A stretch of DNA of 64,000 bases from Coenobita brevimanus (lineage: Eukaryota; Arthropoda; Malacostraca; Decapoda; Coenobitidae). Each line of letters starts with the position of its first letter. The first letter of the stretch is position 1. The position numbers were made by a program, and so were the translations under genes. The notes beneath the pieces are model-generated. The model made no database searches, was not told where the DNA came from, and saw nothing but the letters and a program-made list of their open reading frames with translations. Below, piece after piece: positions 1 to 13,200 of this stretch. Location: assembly GCA_032717465.1 (NCBI GenBank), contig CM064671.1, positions 53,376,991 through 53,440,990 of the forward strand, given 5' to 3'.

Positions 1-1116
1 GTTTCAGGGCCATGAAAGGGCTAAATATTTCAGGTTTGAAAACAACAGATCAGAAGTCAAGGTCACAGGGAAGGGTGGAACATCCGGTCTCTGACTGATG
101 GTCCGGGTGCTGTTCTCTGTGGGTGGCTTTTCACATTAATATTTCCAGACCATTAATCAGAGCTTCCATTATCCTCCTCACTATTACGACGCTAAATTAG
201 TCTAAATATATAATCAACAAAAAGCCTTCAAAATTTCTTCTGACAAAGTGACCTTGCAAATCTCGATGAAAAAACACGTTTCATAAAATGTATGAAGATG
301 CAGGGATGGCAGTGCCAAAACCATTGGGAGAAGATCAAGACAGTGCTTGTATAATTCTATCCTAACACTGATTTCATTTGTACTCCCAGTAAGTGTTATT
401 ATGGTGCAACAATTTTTCAATCATTGGTGCACCCAAAAGGAAAATGCTATTATCAGGGTATTCAACCATGTAATTAAAAAAAAAAAAGTTGTTCTTTAAA
501 ACTGTTTGAATGGGTTTATTTGTACTTTCAATGTCGAGATCTTGTTCCTGTGTTTTTTTCGTTGTGCTGTACCCTACATCTTCATGCATTAAAAAAAAGA
601 AAATAAAGTGTAACTTTCATCCCACTGTGTGGTACTACACATCATGATATGTTTCATTATTCTGATACACTTCACATTACTCTTTATCACTGGCGATACT
701 AACCAACAAGTATGGTAGTATAAAGAAATGGAAACTGAGGAATAAAGTTAGAAACTATTTGTCGACCACTCTTAAAGTGACAGGGAATCTGATATAGAAT
801 GAAATAAATGAAAATTGTAATGAAAATGATTGTTAAAGTGAGATTATAACAGTATATCTGAAATATTGAGTATTTATTTACCTTATAAGCTTATGACTAA
901 GAAGTTTCACAAAGAGTGAGAAATATTGGATGGTGCTCAGAATGGAATTTTCCTTGCTTACGGCTATTAACATTGTCTAGCGATTACTTGATACTGTGCT
1001 ATAAGCATGAGATATACTTTGTATTCTGTTGTTATCACGCCATGTCAGAATATTTACTGAATAATATAAAGTTCATTTATAACCAGGAAGGAAAAAAAAA
1101 TTGCTAGTAGGCATAC
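1..1116. other. Intron sequence of the receptor gene, nothing recognised
   Basis: AT-rich sequence left of the last visible receptor exon. Short ORFs here have no recognisable motif. It is probably intron, because the receptor's C-terminal exons are still missing. Confidence 0.5.
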
Positions 1117-1337
1117 CCTAAGATAATGCTCATTGGAAGAGTCCTTTTGCCATATCATTATTACGTCAGGGTCGTCCAACACATCTCTCATATTCTGATA
1201 TCGCTGTGGGACGTGCCTAACAGCCAGGAGGGACATTAGGTTGCCTGCATAGCTCCGTGTCAGCACCAGCGTCGCCAGCATCCACACACCCACCACCACA
1301 CGCTCCCACCACCAGGTATTGCGATTCATGATAAGGT
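1117..1337 (-). CDS. Ionotropic receptor exon e (pore, TM2, start of S2)
   Basis: The acceptor is TTTTCAG. It encodes LIMNRNTWWWERVVVGVWML, ATLVLTRSYAGNLMSLLAV and RHVPQRYQNMRDVLDDPDV, ending HYLR before donor GTATGC. The NTWWER...G.WML..LVL..SYAGNL pattern is the IR pore and TM2. The following exon lies outside the window. Confidence 0.9.
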
Positions 1338-4300
1338 CTGAAAATTTATAAATATTTGATAAGAAGTTAATCCACTTTGTTTATTACCAATGCAAACAAC
1401 AAACCAGACCCATTCTTATTATGATCATTACCACTTACATAAATGAACCAACAAATTCCGTCGTAAATGATGCCTTCTTCATGCTTTATCCCACAAGCAT
1501 AGGTTTGATTATTATGACTGTTGTATGCCAAAACTCAAAGTCCTTCTTCGTTAAAACAGGGATTCACCAAATATGTCATGTTCTTCATTAAAACAGATAT
1601 TCACCAAATATGTCATGTTCGATGTACTGTGCAACTATCAGTCAGTTTACCAAAAGTCTCAAACAGTCATAATATTCACTGCAAGTAAGCGGAGAAAATT
1701 TGCAAGAATGAATATACACATATCCTGCATAATTATATATATGTGCAAATACATTTAAAAACTCTATAGTTACTTTGGCATGAAGTTAAGCCCTTCAGTC
1801 ATTTCAGCCACAATACGAGAGGTTATGTTATAATTACTCAGGGTATTTATTGTGCGATTAGTGTCAAATACATTCACGTCCAGATTTCAGTTAAGTTGGG
1901 AACGATTTAGTTTGATAAGACAATAGATCTGAATGATACTACTTTTCAAGTAATTCACTTGGTATTATTAATGACACTGAAAAAGAGATCAGTCACCCTT
2001 TACTTCTTCCCAGTAATACACTTGACATTCCAGAGGTTCCAGGATCATTATTAACATTTCTCCAGATATATACATATATACTTGGTAGCAATTTATCGTG
2101 GCTGGATTATGTATTCCAAGTCTTAGAAAAAAGTGTAAAACGTAGAAGAAATGTATTAACCTTTAAAACCTTCCCCCTTGTCACAGATAAAAAAATAAGT
2201 TAATGTTTTTTCTGTTGTTTAAATGTCAGATCATAGGTTTAAAATTGTATTATATACCTAAAACAAAACAATTCACTTCCAGCTCTGCAGGCACTCTCTG
2301 CAAACAACGAGAGGTATTCATCAACTCCTGAAGAACACTCAAGGAAAATCCATTCCTTACATTGTCATGAACTGTCAAGGTGGCAATGCATTCCTCCAGA
2401 AATGTACTCAAGGCTTAGAGTGGGTACCTGATTCTCTAAACAGCATAAAACCGTACCAACCAAGAAAGCATCAATGGATATTTAAATCAATCACACATCA
2501 AGTGACTGTGAAATATATAATTATAATATCAGAATTAAGTTGTTCTGACACAATGCATAGGGGATGTTTCTTTATGACTGTACTTCTGACCTAAATAGAG
2601 ATTTTTTCCCCACTATATGCCAAATTAACAGAAGAATACATCCAGCTGAAAAGAAAAAATCCTCTACTCTCTTACTAGATGCATTTTCCTGGAATTTCGG
2701 GCATGTTTAGCATATCTTCTTAAGAAAAGAAAAACTTCAATAAGGTTTTCTAACAACAATATTTGCATAATAAGTGCACATAAATCATCTATGGCCCACA
2801 AATACGTTCACTGAATAGTTTCAAGTGATACTATTTATATGAAAAGTGTGTATCTACTGCACAAATCATTAGATTTTAAACCTTGCATACAGTTTGTATG
2901 GTTCTGTTTGCGGTTTCATCTCTATTTCCTTTATGGTAACTTTGTAGCTGCTTTTGGAGAGAGTCAGTGATTTTGTAAAACTATCAACAGTGGTCATCCT
3001 AAGCGCTTTCTTGTTTCACCAACTATCTTTTATTCATCAATGACTTCCTGATATGCATATCTAGCCCTATTCCCTCATACACTAATAACTACTCCCTTCG
3101 CTGTTCTCCTTCAGTTCATGACCCTTTACTGTTTGGGTCTGCAGCTGGGCTATGACATCCTCTTTCAATGCCTTGTTTCCCTGCCACCAGCCTGAGTAAT
3201 TTTGCCATGACTTATTTCCTTCTTCTAGCTCTTCTTTCAAAGGGTCATCAGATATCTCAAACTAAAACTAAACGGTTCTGTGTTCAGCAAGGAAATATTC
3301 ACTCTATTTATATCTTTGATATAAATAGTGTGAATATTTCCATTCATTCATTCATTCATTGCCAGACGCCATGTATCCCAAACGGGGTGGCCAACGGCTT
3401 AGAGTTAATTGTTTTACAGGGAGGGGCACTAATCCTCCACCAACCCCACTTGACACGTAGGGATGCCAACAGCATCTGGTGTTCCCAGGCGGTCACCCAT
3501 CCAAGTACTAACGAGACCCAACGTTGCTTAACTTCGCTGATCGGACGGGAAGCGGTGTACTCAACGTGGTATTTCCATGCTTGTCAAAATTTCCTACTGT
3601 GAAGAGGGCAATTGTGACAGCTGGGATGGAGTTGATGTTCAAGGCCACTTGTGGAGGCCGTGGTGGGATCAACACCCGAGAATGTCTGGACCAGAGGTAG
3701 GCCTGGGTATGTTGCACCCCCAAAGGCTGAACTGTATCCAGGGGTGGCCCGTTGGTTCCAAGGGGGAGGGGGCGTATCATTGAATAGGACTTCTGGCATT
3801 TGGCTGGACGTCTGTCACCGCAATTCAAAAGGGATTTTCGCATTTTTATATACCCTTGTCCAAGTGGTTTGGCTTGAACCAGTATCTCTGTAATTATTCT
3901 GACAGAAAAGGGTGCAAAGTAGACATTTGGGAGTCAGCATTCACTAGCATAAGCAGATGAGAATATTGTCCCCAAAACAGTTAGAACATCTTTTCAACAA
4001 ATCCTACGGCATTTCTTTCTGCTACTTGTTTAATGTCAGTTGATACTGTATTCTCAACCCCTCTCCAACTCAATAACATGATGTAATTGACGACTTCTGG
4101 TGTGCTCCTGGTTAATGTTCCTGAATCCCATTCAGAGGGCCACGTTGCTGCCATATATGCCTGTAAACCACCACTTGGCTTTTGCTTGTCTGCTTGGTCA
4201 GCATTTTACTCAGCCCTCAGCAAGAATCCTTCAGGTCACAAGATATCATGTGATGACAGGGGTTCTAGTTCCTGCGGGTCTTGAAGCATCAGAGAAATCA

Positions 4301-7300
4301 CTGCTATGCCATATTTTAAAGATTGCGCCCATAAGTACGGTGTCAAGTGGCATCTGGCATCTCATTTGAGTCAGCAGAGTGTTTATCGGGCAGTGTCAGT
4401 GACGCGCAAGCCTCTGTGGTTATGTCAGTCACACGCATGCTTCTGTAGCGAGAAATAAAGTTTCACTGTTTGGGTCATTGTCTGCACCACGTCCACCTCT
4501 TCCCCCTCTACCAAAGTGCCCAGACACGCTTATTGATTGCGCTATAGGGCCATATTTCATCAAAGGAGGAGGAAACGTATCACGTGGGAACATGGCACCA
4601 ACCTGGCACCCATCCACTCGTACGGTGCCTTGCCTCGCTCCCTTCCTACTTCCAATACGAGCCTTTCCTGGGCGAAATAAATGTTTCTTTTTTTCTTTTT
4701 TTTTTCTGTGCAAGTAGCAGGCGATGTGCGAAGAGAATGAAAAGGACATGAAATCCAGGAAAGAGACTTGGTAAAATAATGCGTGTTGCAGTGACGTGTA
4801 TACATTTGCGACCGTGACGTGTAATGTTACAGGCAGAGTGTGAAATCAATCATTTGTGAAATGCCTAGTGATGTCGTGATGGGAGTGTAAACTGGGATGA
4901 ATTATCTATCTATCGATTGTCAGACGCCTGAATCTCATATGGGGTGGCCACAAACAAATCGCCTACACGTCGCCCTGTCCCCTGCCATTTCATTGCCCTG
5001 CTCACAACTCACATCCCCCTCTCTCATATACCTCTCCATTCCATCCCTCCATATCATCCTTGGCCTACCCCTCCCTCTCTCCCCCTCCACCTCACTCACA
5101 TACACTCTCCTCGTCAGTTTCTTATTCTCCATCCTCTCCACATGGCCAAACCACCTCAGTGTGTTTCTCCTAACACTTCCTATCACATCCACATCCACAA
5201 CACAATGCTCCTTTACATCTTTATTTGTCAGTCTGTCTCTCCATGTGACTCCACAGACTCCTTTCAAATAACTCATTTCCACTGCTCTCACTACTGACTT
5301 GTGTCCCTCTAACAACATCCAAGCTTCACTTACATATGTTAGATTTGGTATCACAATACTGTCATGTAGTAACTTTTTAACCTCCATGCTAACTTCCTTG
5401 TTTCTTATCCCTGCTTTCAAGGAACAAGCAACCTTTCTTCCTTGTTGTACTCTTTCAAGCACTTCACCCTGTAAACTTCCATCCTTACTCATCACACTAC
5501 CCAAGTACTTAAACGTACTCACATTTTCCATTTCCTCATCATCCACCCTTTACACTCAGATTCCTTCCAGATTCCTCATCCACTCTCTTCTTACTCTCTC
5601 ACTAATCTTTTCTCCTCTCTCTTCCTTTCTACATATAACTCTCTCTTCCGTCTCTCAAGTTTTTCCACGCCCCTATTTCTCATCCATTCATTATATGCTT
5701 TCTTCTTTTGTGTCACAGCCTGTCTCACCTCTTCATTCCACCATGCTGTTCCTTGCACCCCTTTCGTCCTCTCTTGACCCCACAGACCACTTCACATGAT
5801 GCACATTTTTCTTCTGTGAATATCTTGCACCCACCTTCCACGTCCCCCATCTGCTCCAATTCATATTTACACAATCGTTCCTCCACTTCTCTCTTATATT
5901 CTGTCTGTTTCTCATCCTCTTGTAACCTTTCCACTCTCCTTGCGTCTACTCCTTCCTCCCGCCCTTCCCTTCTTCTGTTTCTCCATTTTCCTTGAACCTC
6001 GATTCTGACCACCACTAAGTGGTGGTCAGAAAGTTCACTCCCCCAACCTCTATATGCTCTTGCATTCATTACACATCTTCGCATCCTTTCATCCACACAC
6101 ACATTATCAGTCAATGCCTTCCTTTCATTCAGTTCACCACTGACCCTTCTCATCAGTCGTCATGTATACCCGTGGATCATTTTGTGCCTAAAGAGGGTAT
6201 TGGCTATCACCAACCCCCTCCCAGCACAAATGTCCACAAAACCACTGCCATTCTCATCTTTCTCAGCAGGTACACCCCACTCACCAACTACTCCATCCAC
6301 CTTCACATTTCCTACTTTACCATTAATATCACGGTTAGTTTAGGCAGGGATAATCTAGGTTAAGTTTAGTTTAGGTTAGGCTAGGGTAGTTAGGTTAGGT
6401 TAATTTAGATGAAGACACTTTGCATTTAAAATGCAGCAGGACATTGAAGCAGACAGCAACAATCCACCAGAAGGAGCCCACGGAGAAGCGTACACGGCGT
6501 GAATGTGCTTCGGGCGGAAATGGCCTAAGTCCACCCAGGCCGCTCCCCTATGACACGAAACTTGCCCACTGCCGCCATAGCAGGAATACAAGATGACCTG
6601 CTGGGCGAGCTGCCCATCAATCAGACCGGGGTGGAACTGTTTCTCCAGTTCCTAACAGCATGCCTGAGACGGCCAGTAGCCGCTCACCCTCGTACAGGAG
6701 ACGGCCTGAAGCCGAATGGAGGAAGCAAGGAGACAGCCTGAAACTGCTCCCGCCTTCATCAGTAGACAGCCTGGAGCTGCTCGGAAGGTGCCCTACAAAG
6801 AGATGGCCTGTAGCTGCTCACCCTCCTACAGGAGACGGCCTGAAGCTGCTCTGGAGGAAACGAGGAGACAGCTTGAAGCTGCTCCCGCCTTTGTCAGGAG
6901 ATGGCCTGCAGGTGCTCGGAAGGTGCCCCTCAGATAGACGGCCTGTAGCCACTCCCCCTCCTACAGGAGAAGACCTGAAGCCATTCCGGAGGTCAATCAG
7001 AAGATGGCCAGTAGCTGATCCCGCCTTCATCAGGAGACAGCTGGCAGCTGCTCTGAAGGTGCCCTTGGAGAGTTGGCCTGCAGCCGCTCTATCCTCCCGC
7101 AGGAGACGGCTGGTAGCCGCTCCAAAGGTGCCCTGAGACAGCCACGGCCAATAGCTGGGCCCTACAGCCAGAGACAGCCTGAAGCTGCTCCTTCATCAGA
7201 TGCTGAGCCCGGTCCACCCACCCACAACTTGGAGGGAGTCCCCAGCCTGGAGGAGTATTGGAGAGGCCCTGTGACCACCACGAGGCTCTTCTCCCTGCAG

Positions 7301-10193
7301 CTGGTGGAGATGCCCCTGACGGACCCCGATGCCGGCTGATGCTGCAGCTCACTCCTGACAGCGTCCCCGACCTTTGGGGACTGCAGCTCCTGCGACCTCC
7401 CGACTGCCCCTCAGACTCCCGGGCAGGACCCCCCTGCACCCAGACACTGGAGATCCTCATCCTCCTTTAGCCGCCTGACTCAAAAGTTCAGGCGACTGTT
7501 CAGTCCCAACCCAGAAGGCCAGACTCCCACCCCGAGCCCAGAAGTCTCAGGCACCTATGCCCCCAGCAGCCCCGGACGAGAGAGGATGCCACTACGTGCT
7601 GTCCCCCGCCCCCGGGACCTAGCAGCCCTTGGTGGATCCTAGCCCCATCAGTAGAAAGACTCCGCCGCCGCCCCTGCACCTAACTGTGATACGTCTGACC
7701 TGACAGTGAGTGAAAGTGAACACACACAACATAAAGACAGTGTAGGAGTGACAGAATAAAGTAAGCCAGTGGTTAGAGTGTAAAAGAAAGTAATGGAAAA
7801 AGATAGTACCAGAGTGAGACAGTGAAGGACGGGTCTACCATAGAGAACAGTGCTGCCGTATCACGTGAAGATCATACATAGGCCCCTATGTTGAAATTCC
7901 AGTACCGCCAGCTCCACCCGGGTACAGTGAACACTCTATCCAACAGTGACGGGACGTCTCTGTAAGATCACGCTTAGGCCCAGAGTAAAATATTAACGCT
8001 ACCCAGGGAAATCAGACAACCACCACCACCGGCCTAGGAAATCTAAACTCCCCCGCCAACATAAGTGTCTAGCTCAAGTGTCATTCACCCTAACCAATCT
8101 GGTCCTGTACAGTATCCTGTGTGATACTATTATTCCATATCTGCAGCCAAGAATTATAATTGTCCAGAGTATTTGTACTTGTGACATCTGCTCATTCCTG
8201 TGTAAGATTTAGTAATACAATTTAAGGCGTTGCCTTGAGTTTTTGTGCCCTGCCTCTCTCTTAATTGTCTAAGCTCCGGTCTAGAAAAAGAACCCAGCTA
8301 TTCACTAGGTGCTCTAGGGACGGGAGGCCGAACCTAAAACACCTAGCATTACACTGGTGGACAGCAGTGGTTCTTGACCCAGCCATACGAGAGAGGTGAT
8401 CAGGAAATACTATCAAAATGGCAACTAAACTGCATGTGCAATTACCAAAATTCGACCCCAAACAGTATGATGTTCATACATACTTGGCAATTATTAACTT
8501 ATTTTTTCTATATGGACCTATTTTCCCTCAAATGACCTCTCATTTTTTTTTTTTTTAATGGGGAAAAAGGAACCAAAGGCAATGAGCCCGCAAAACTGTT
8601 CCTTCCAAGAGAAAAACAAAATACAAGAGAGAACCAGTTTTCCTCATGGACCTATTATCCCTCCAGGGACCCACTTACCACCTGGTTCTATTTTACCTCA
8701 TACATGGCTTCTGCCTGTTGGAGACACCAAATCCCCACAGATGCTCTACATATATGTTCATTACAAAATAATGATTAATCCACAAGGCTTGGTATTATAC
8801 AGAAATTGCATACAGGGAAATGGACAGTAATTCTGTATCCTGCTACTTCGTTCTTTTAACTTTGATCTGTTGCTGAAGAACATTATGGTCTTACAAGTTT
8901 TTTCATTTATTATTATTTAGCCACAGTACTTTAGTCTGTGCTAGTCATTTTTGGAATGCATTGAAGGGGGCATTGTAGTCCATAATTATAAGATGGAAAA
9001 ATATCTGCCTGACATCAGGTCATTTACAGGAAATTTCGGAAAGAATTAATAAAGTTTTCATTTGACAGATTTTTTTTTTTTACATTTTTCGCCACATAAT
9101 AAAAAGTCGGACCTATATATGTAGATCACTCTTTATTATAAAGGTTGTTGTTTCACGTCAGTTAAGCACTGATTACCTATGTAAAATGAGTGTAGGTGAT
9201 GCCAGGCAAAAAATCCTAGTAAACTGGACACAAACTTGAAACACCTGTGTAACTCATCTAAGATAAAAAATAATTCCTGTAACGCATATTACCTTGCCTC
9301 TCACCATATCTGTACCGTATATGCATTCGTGTTTCTGAACTTAACTAACTAAATGCAGTAATACAGTGAAGATGTCAACATAACACAAAAATCTCTTGTG
9401 TCCCAGACTTATACAGATGTGTAGGGGAGAAGGGAAAATGGGGGATCCGTCATCCATTCACTGGATGTAGTGCAACCCTCTGAGTGCTCGGCACCGAATG
9501 ACAATCCAAATGTTTCCACGAAACAAAGAAAGATACACGTGTTTGGTATATTTGGCAGTATCCAGGTTTTGCATATGAAGATTATTTAAGTTTACTGTCC
9601 ACCAAATGACTCTTGAATGCTTTATGTGTAAATGTCTGGGCTAAACAGTCTAGGCCTGACTCCCTACACTTGTGATAGGGTAATACGGAAGTGGATATTA
9701 CGTACCATTTAAAGTTTACTAGAAGGGATACCTGGCATTGTCTGGGTAATACCTTGGACAGCCACTCCTTGTAGGAGAAGGCCCTCGGGTTCCCATAGTA
9801 TTCTTAGGCGCATGTCCCCAGGTTTATATTCTCCATGGACCTATTCTTACCATAAACCTATTTTCCCACTACCCACCCACTCATCAACCCTGCCCTCTCA
9901 TCCCATTGATTCGTTTACCCATTCAACCCGCTGTTGCTAAAATGGTTATAGGAAAAAACCAACAACAGTGATCGACTACCATCTTTCCACCTTGTTGACG
10001 TGTATATCTGATTAATTAAAATCATGACAATCGAAGGAGTCACTTTAGCTTATGTAATGCACACGTTTAAAAAGTTTAAATTCGTCGTAATGAGTTCCAC
10101 CTGTTGGAGCTGTTAAGAGTTCTGTATACACCCCCCTTGAATTCTATAGACGACTGACAAACACGTAGACAAACTCTCTGTCTCTGTCTCTGA

Positions 10194-10244
<51 letters not shown>

Positions 10245-13200
10245 TGTCTGTCTCTCTGTCTCTCTCTCTCTCTCTTCTTAATGCAGAGACTTGAACCTCC
10301 ACCGAAATATCCCGCCACATTTACTGCGTAATATAATGAACATGTGTTAATTAACAACATTTTTGGTAACCGGAGACCGATTGCATCCGTTTTCTTTTTT
10401 TGACACCATTTTTTTTAGTTAGCTCATTTTAAGTACATTGATTCAAAAATCGTTGTGCTGTAATGCACCGTTTTGGCTAACCTGAGATTACAAGCAGAGA
10501 AATGGGTAAACAGAATGGGAATCTTAGAACAATATAGAGGTACCTGTGACAACGCGTTTCTGTGTTCTTACCTAATTGTTCTTACCTACTTGTATCTTTA
10601 CAGGAATGAGTCAAGCTCGTACTGTCCCGTGTCTTAAACCATATTTATCGTACATATCCTTACATTTGTGAATTGTTTTGGCACACACTATTTCATTCGG
10701 TAGTGCATTCCATTGATCAATTGCTCTGTTTGGGAAACTGAATTTCCTTACGTCTTTATCACCTCTCTTCTTATGCAGTTTTTTGCAGTGTCCTCTTGCT
10801 AATGCTTCCCCATATGTTAAGTAATCATTTATGTCTATTTTCTCCTTCCCTGATATGCATTTATATGGCATTATCATGTCACCTCTTTTCCTTCTCTCCT
10901 GTAGTGTTGGTAGATTCAGTTTATTTAGTCTTTCTTCGTAGCTTAGGTCCCTTAAGCTTGGTATCCATCTTGTAGCGGCCCTTTGAACTTTTTCAATCTT
11001 GTCTATGTGTTTTTTGAGATGAGGACTCCAGACTACTGATGCATAGTCCATGGTTGGTCTAATGAATGATGTTATCCTTCTTAGCATATCTTCATTTATG
11101 TATGTGAATGCTATTCTCATATTTGCAAGCAGTGTATACATGTTCCGTATCTTTTCACTGATGTGGTCAGCCGGAGATAGTCTGTTATTGATAATCACAC
11201 CTAGGTCCTTCTCTCTTTCTGATGTGTGTAGGGTTTTATTTCCTAACGTATAATCCCAATCAGGTCTTTTTCCACTTTTACCAAACTTGATTACATGACA
11301 CTTGTCCACATTGAATTCCATTTGCCATGTATTACTCCATTCATGAAGTTTATTTAATTCTTCTTGTAGCTCTTTACAAGAGTCTCTGTTAGTAATTCTC
11401 CTTTGTATTTTTGCATCATCTGCAAACATATTCAGATAGCTTTCATTTCCAGTGTTCCTGTTAATATCATTTATATACACTAAAAACATGATTGGTGCCA
11501 GCACTGAACCCTGTGGTACTCCACTAGTCACTTCTTTCCATGATGAGTAATTTCCCCTTAGTACTGTTCTCATTTCTCTTTTTATGAGAAAGTCTCGCGT
11601 CCAACAAAACAGTTTGCATCGAATTCCTCCTTGGTGGTACAGTTTCCATAAAAGTCTTTGGTGTGGTACTGTGTCAAATGCTTTCTTGAAATCTAAATAG
11701 ATACTGTCCACCCATCCTTCTCTTTCTTGTATTGTGTTTGTTACTCTGTCATAGTAGCTCAACAGATTAGTAACACATGATTTTCCTTTTCTGAAACCAA
11801 ACTGTCTTTCTGTTATCATACTGTGTTCTAGATGATTTACCCAAGCTTTTCTTATAAGTTTTTCTATTACCTTGCTTACAACACTGGTCAGTGATACTGG
11901 TCGGTAGTTGAGTGGATTTTGTCTATTTCCTTTCTTGAATAAGGGGACAATATTTGCTTTCTTCCAAATATCAGGTAGTTTACCTTGATTCAAGGATTTC
12001 CTGAAAATTAAAAATAATGGTTTACTTAACTCCTTTGCACATTCTCGTAGTACCCAACATGAAATTTCATCAGGACCACTTGCTTTTCCTCTGTCTAATT
12101 TACTTAACTCCTCCTGTATTACTTTTTCTAATATTTGTATATCTGGTAGTATGTGTGGACATGCATGTTCCACATAGTCCCTCTCAAAATTTTTTTCTTC
12201 TGTAAAAAATTATTGGAAATTCTTATTTAGCACTTCACAAATATCATTCCCTTGTGTATAGGTGATTCCTTCGTCCGTAATGGATTGTATTATATCTTTT
12301 ACTTTGGTTTTGCTTCTGATGTAGCTGTAAAATAGCTTTTGTTGATCACTAATTTTATTTATTATATTCTCCTCAAACTGTTTTTGGGTTTCCCTCCTTA
12401 TTCTTGTATAATCGTTTCTTGTCTGTTTGTAATTATTATACGCCCTTTCACTATTGTGTCTTCTGTATCTATTCCACAACAAATCTCTTCTTTCTTTTGA
12501 TTTTTTACATTCTGTATTGAACCATTTCTGTATTTTCTTATCTGCTTCTTTGTGCTGGGGGATGTACTTCTGGACTCCTATTTCATAAAATTCACTGAAT
12601 TTTTTATATAAAGCATTTAAATCTTGTCCTCTAAGCTCATTTTCCCAATCAACTTCTAAGAAATACTTCTTTAGGTCTTAATAATTTCCCATTTTATAGT
12701 TTAGGCTCTTTTTGTAACTCTCATTGCTGTTAACTATGTCATATGTTATCCTGAAGTTGTTATTTAGTACTGCATGATCGCTTTTGCCGAGTGGAGGGTG
12801 ATATATTAAAATGTCAATATCATTTTCTTGCCTAGTAAATATTAGATCTAGCATTGAAGGTACATCGAGTCCTCTTTTTCTGGTGGTTTCCCTCACATGT
12901 TGCTTTAGGAAAAACTCTTGCACGACATCCAGGAGCTTTTGGTCCCAACAGCTTTCTTGGCTAATTATATCTAGAGTATTCCAATTTATATTTGTATTAA
13001 AATCTCCAGTTAGTATAATTCTTTCCGATTTATCTTCCATTTTATGTAGTAATGATCTTAAACTCTGAATTGTACTCTCTGCCAGGTCCTCATATTCGTC
13101 TCTTTCCCATGTGTTTGATCTGGGTGGCATGTACAAATTGGCTACAATTACTTTCCCTTCAGATGTGTTGATCTCTACTGCAATCAGTTCTACTTGTGAT

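Noticed and set aside
3465..3583. Functional 5S rRNA gene
   Set aside because: It is fused to a SINE body and LINE-like tail. A second copy of that body exists without the head, and there is no tandem array.
4429..4849. Overlapping 65-106 codon ORFs on both strands
   Set aside because: No motif, no codon signal, and mutually overlapping. Treated as chance.
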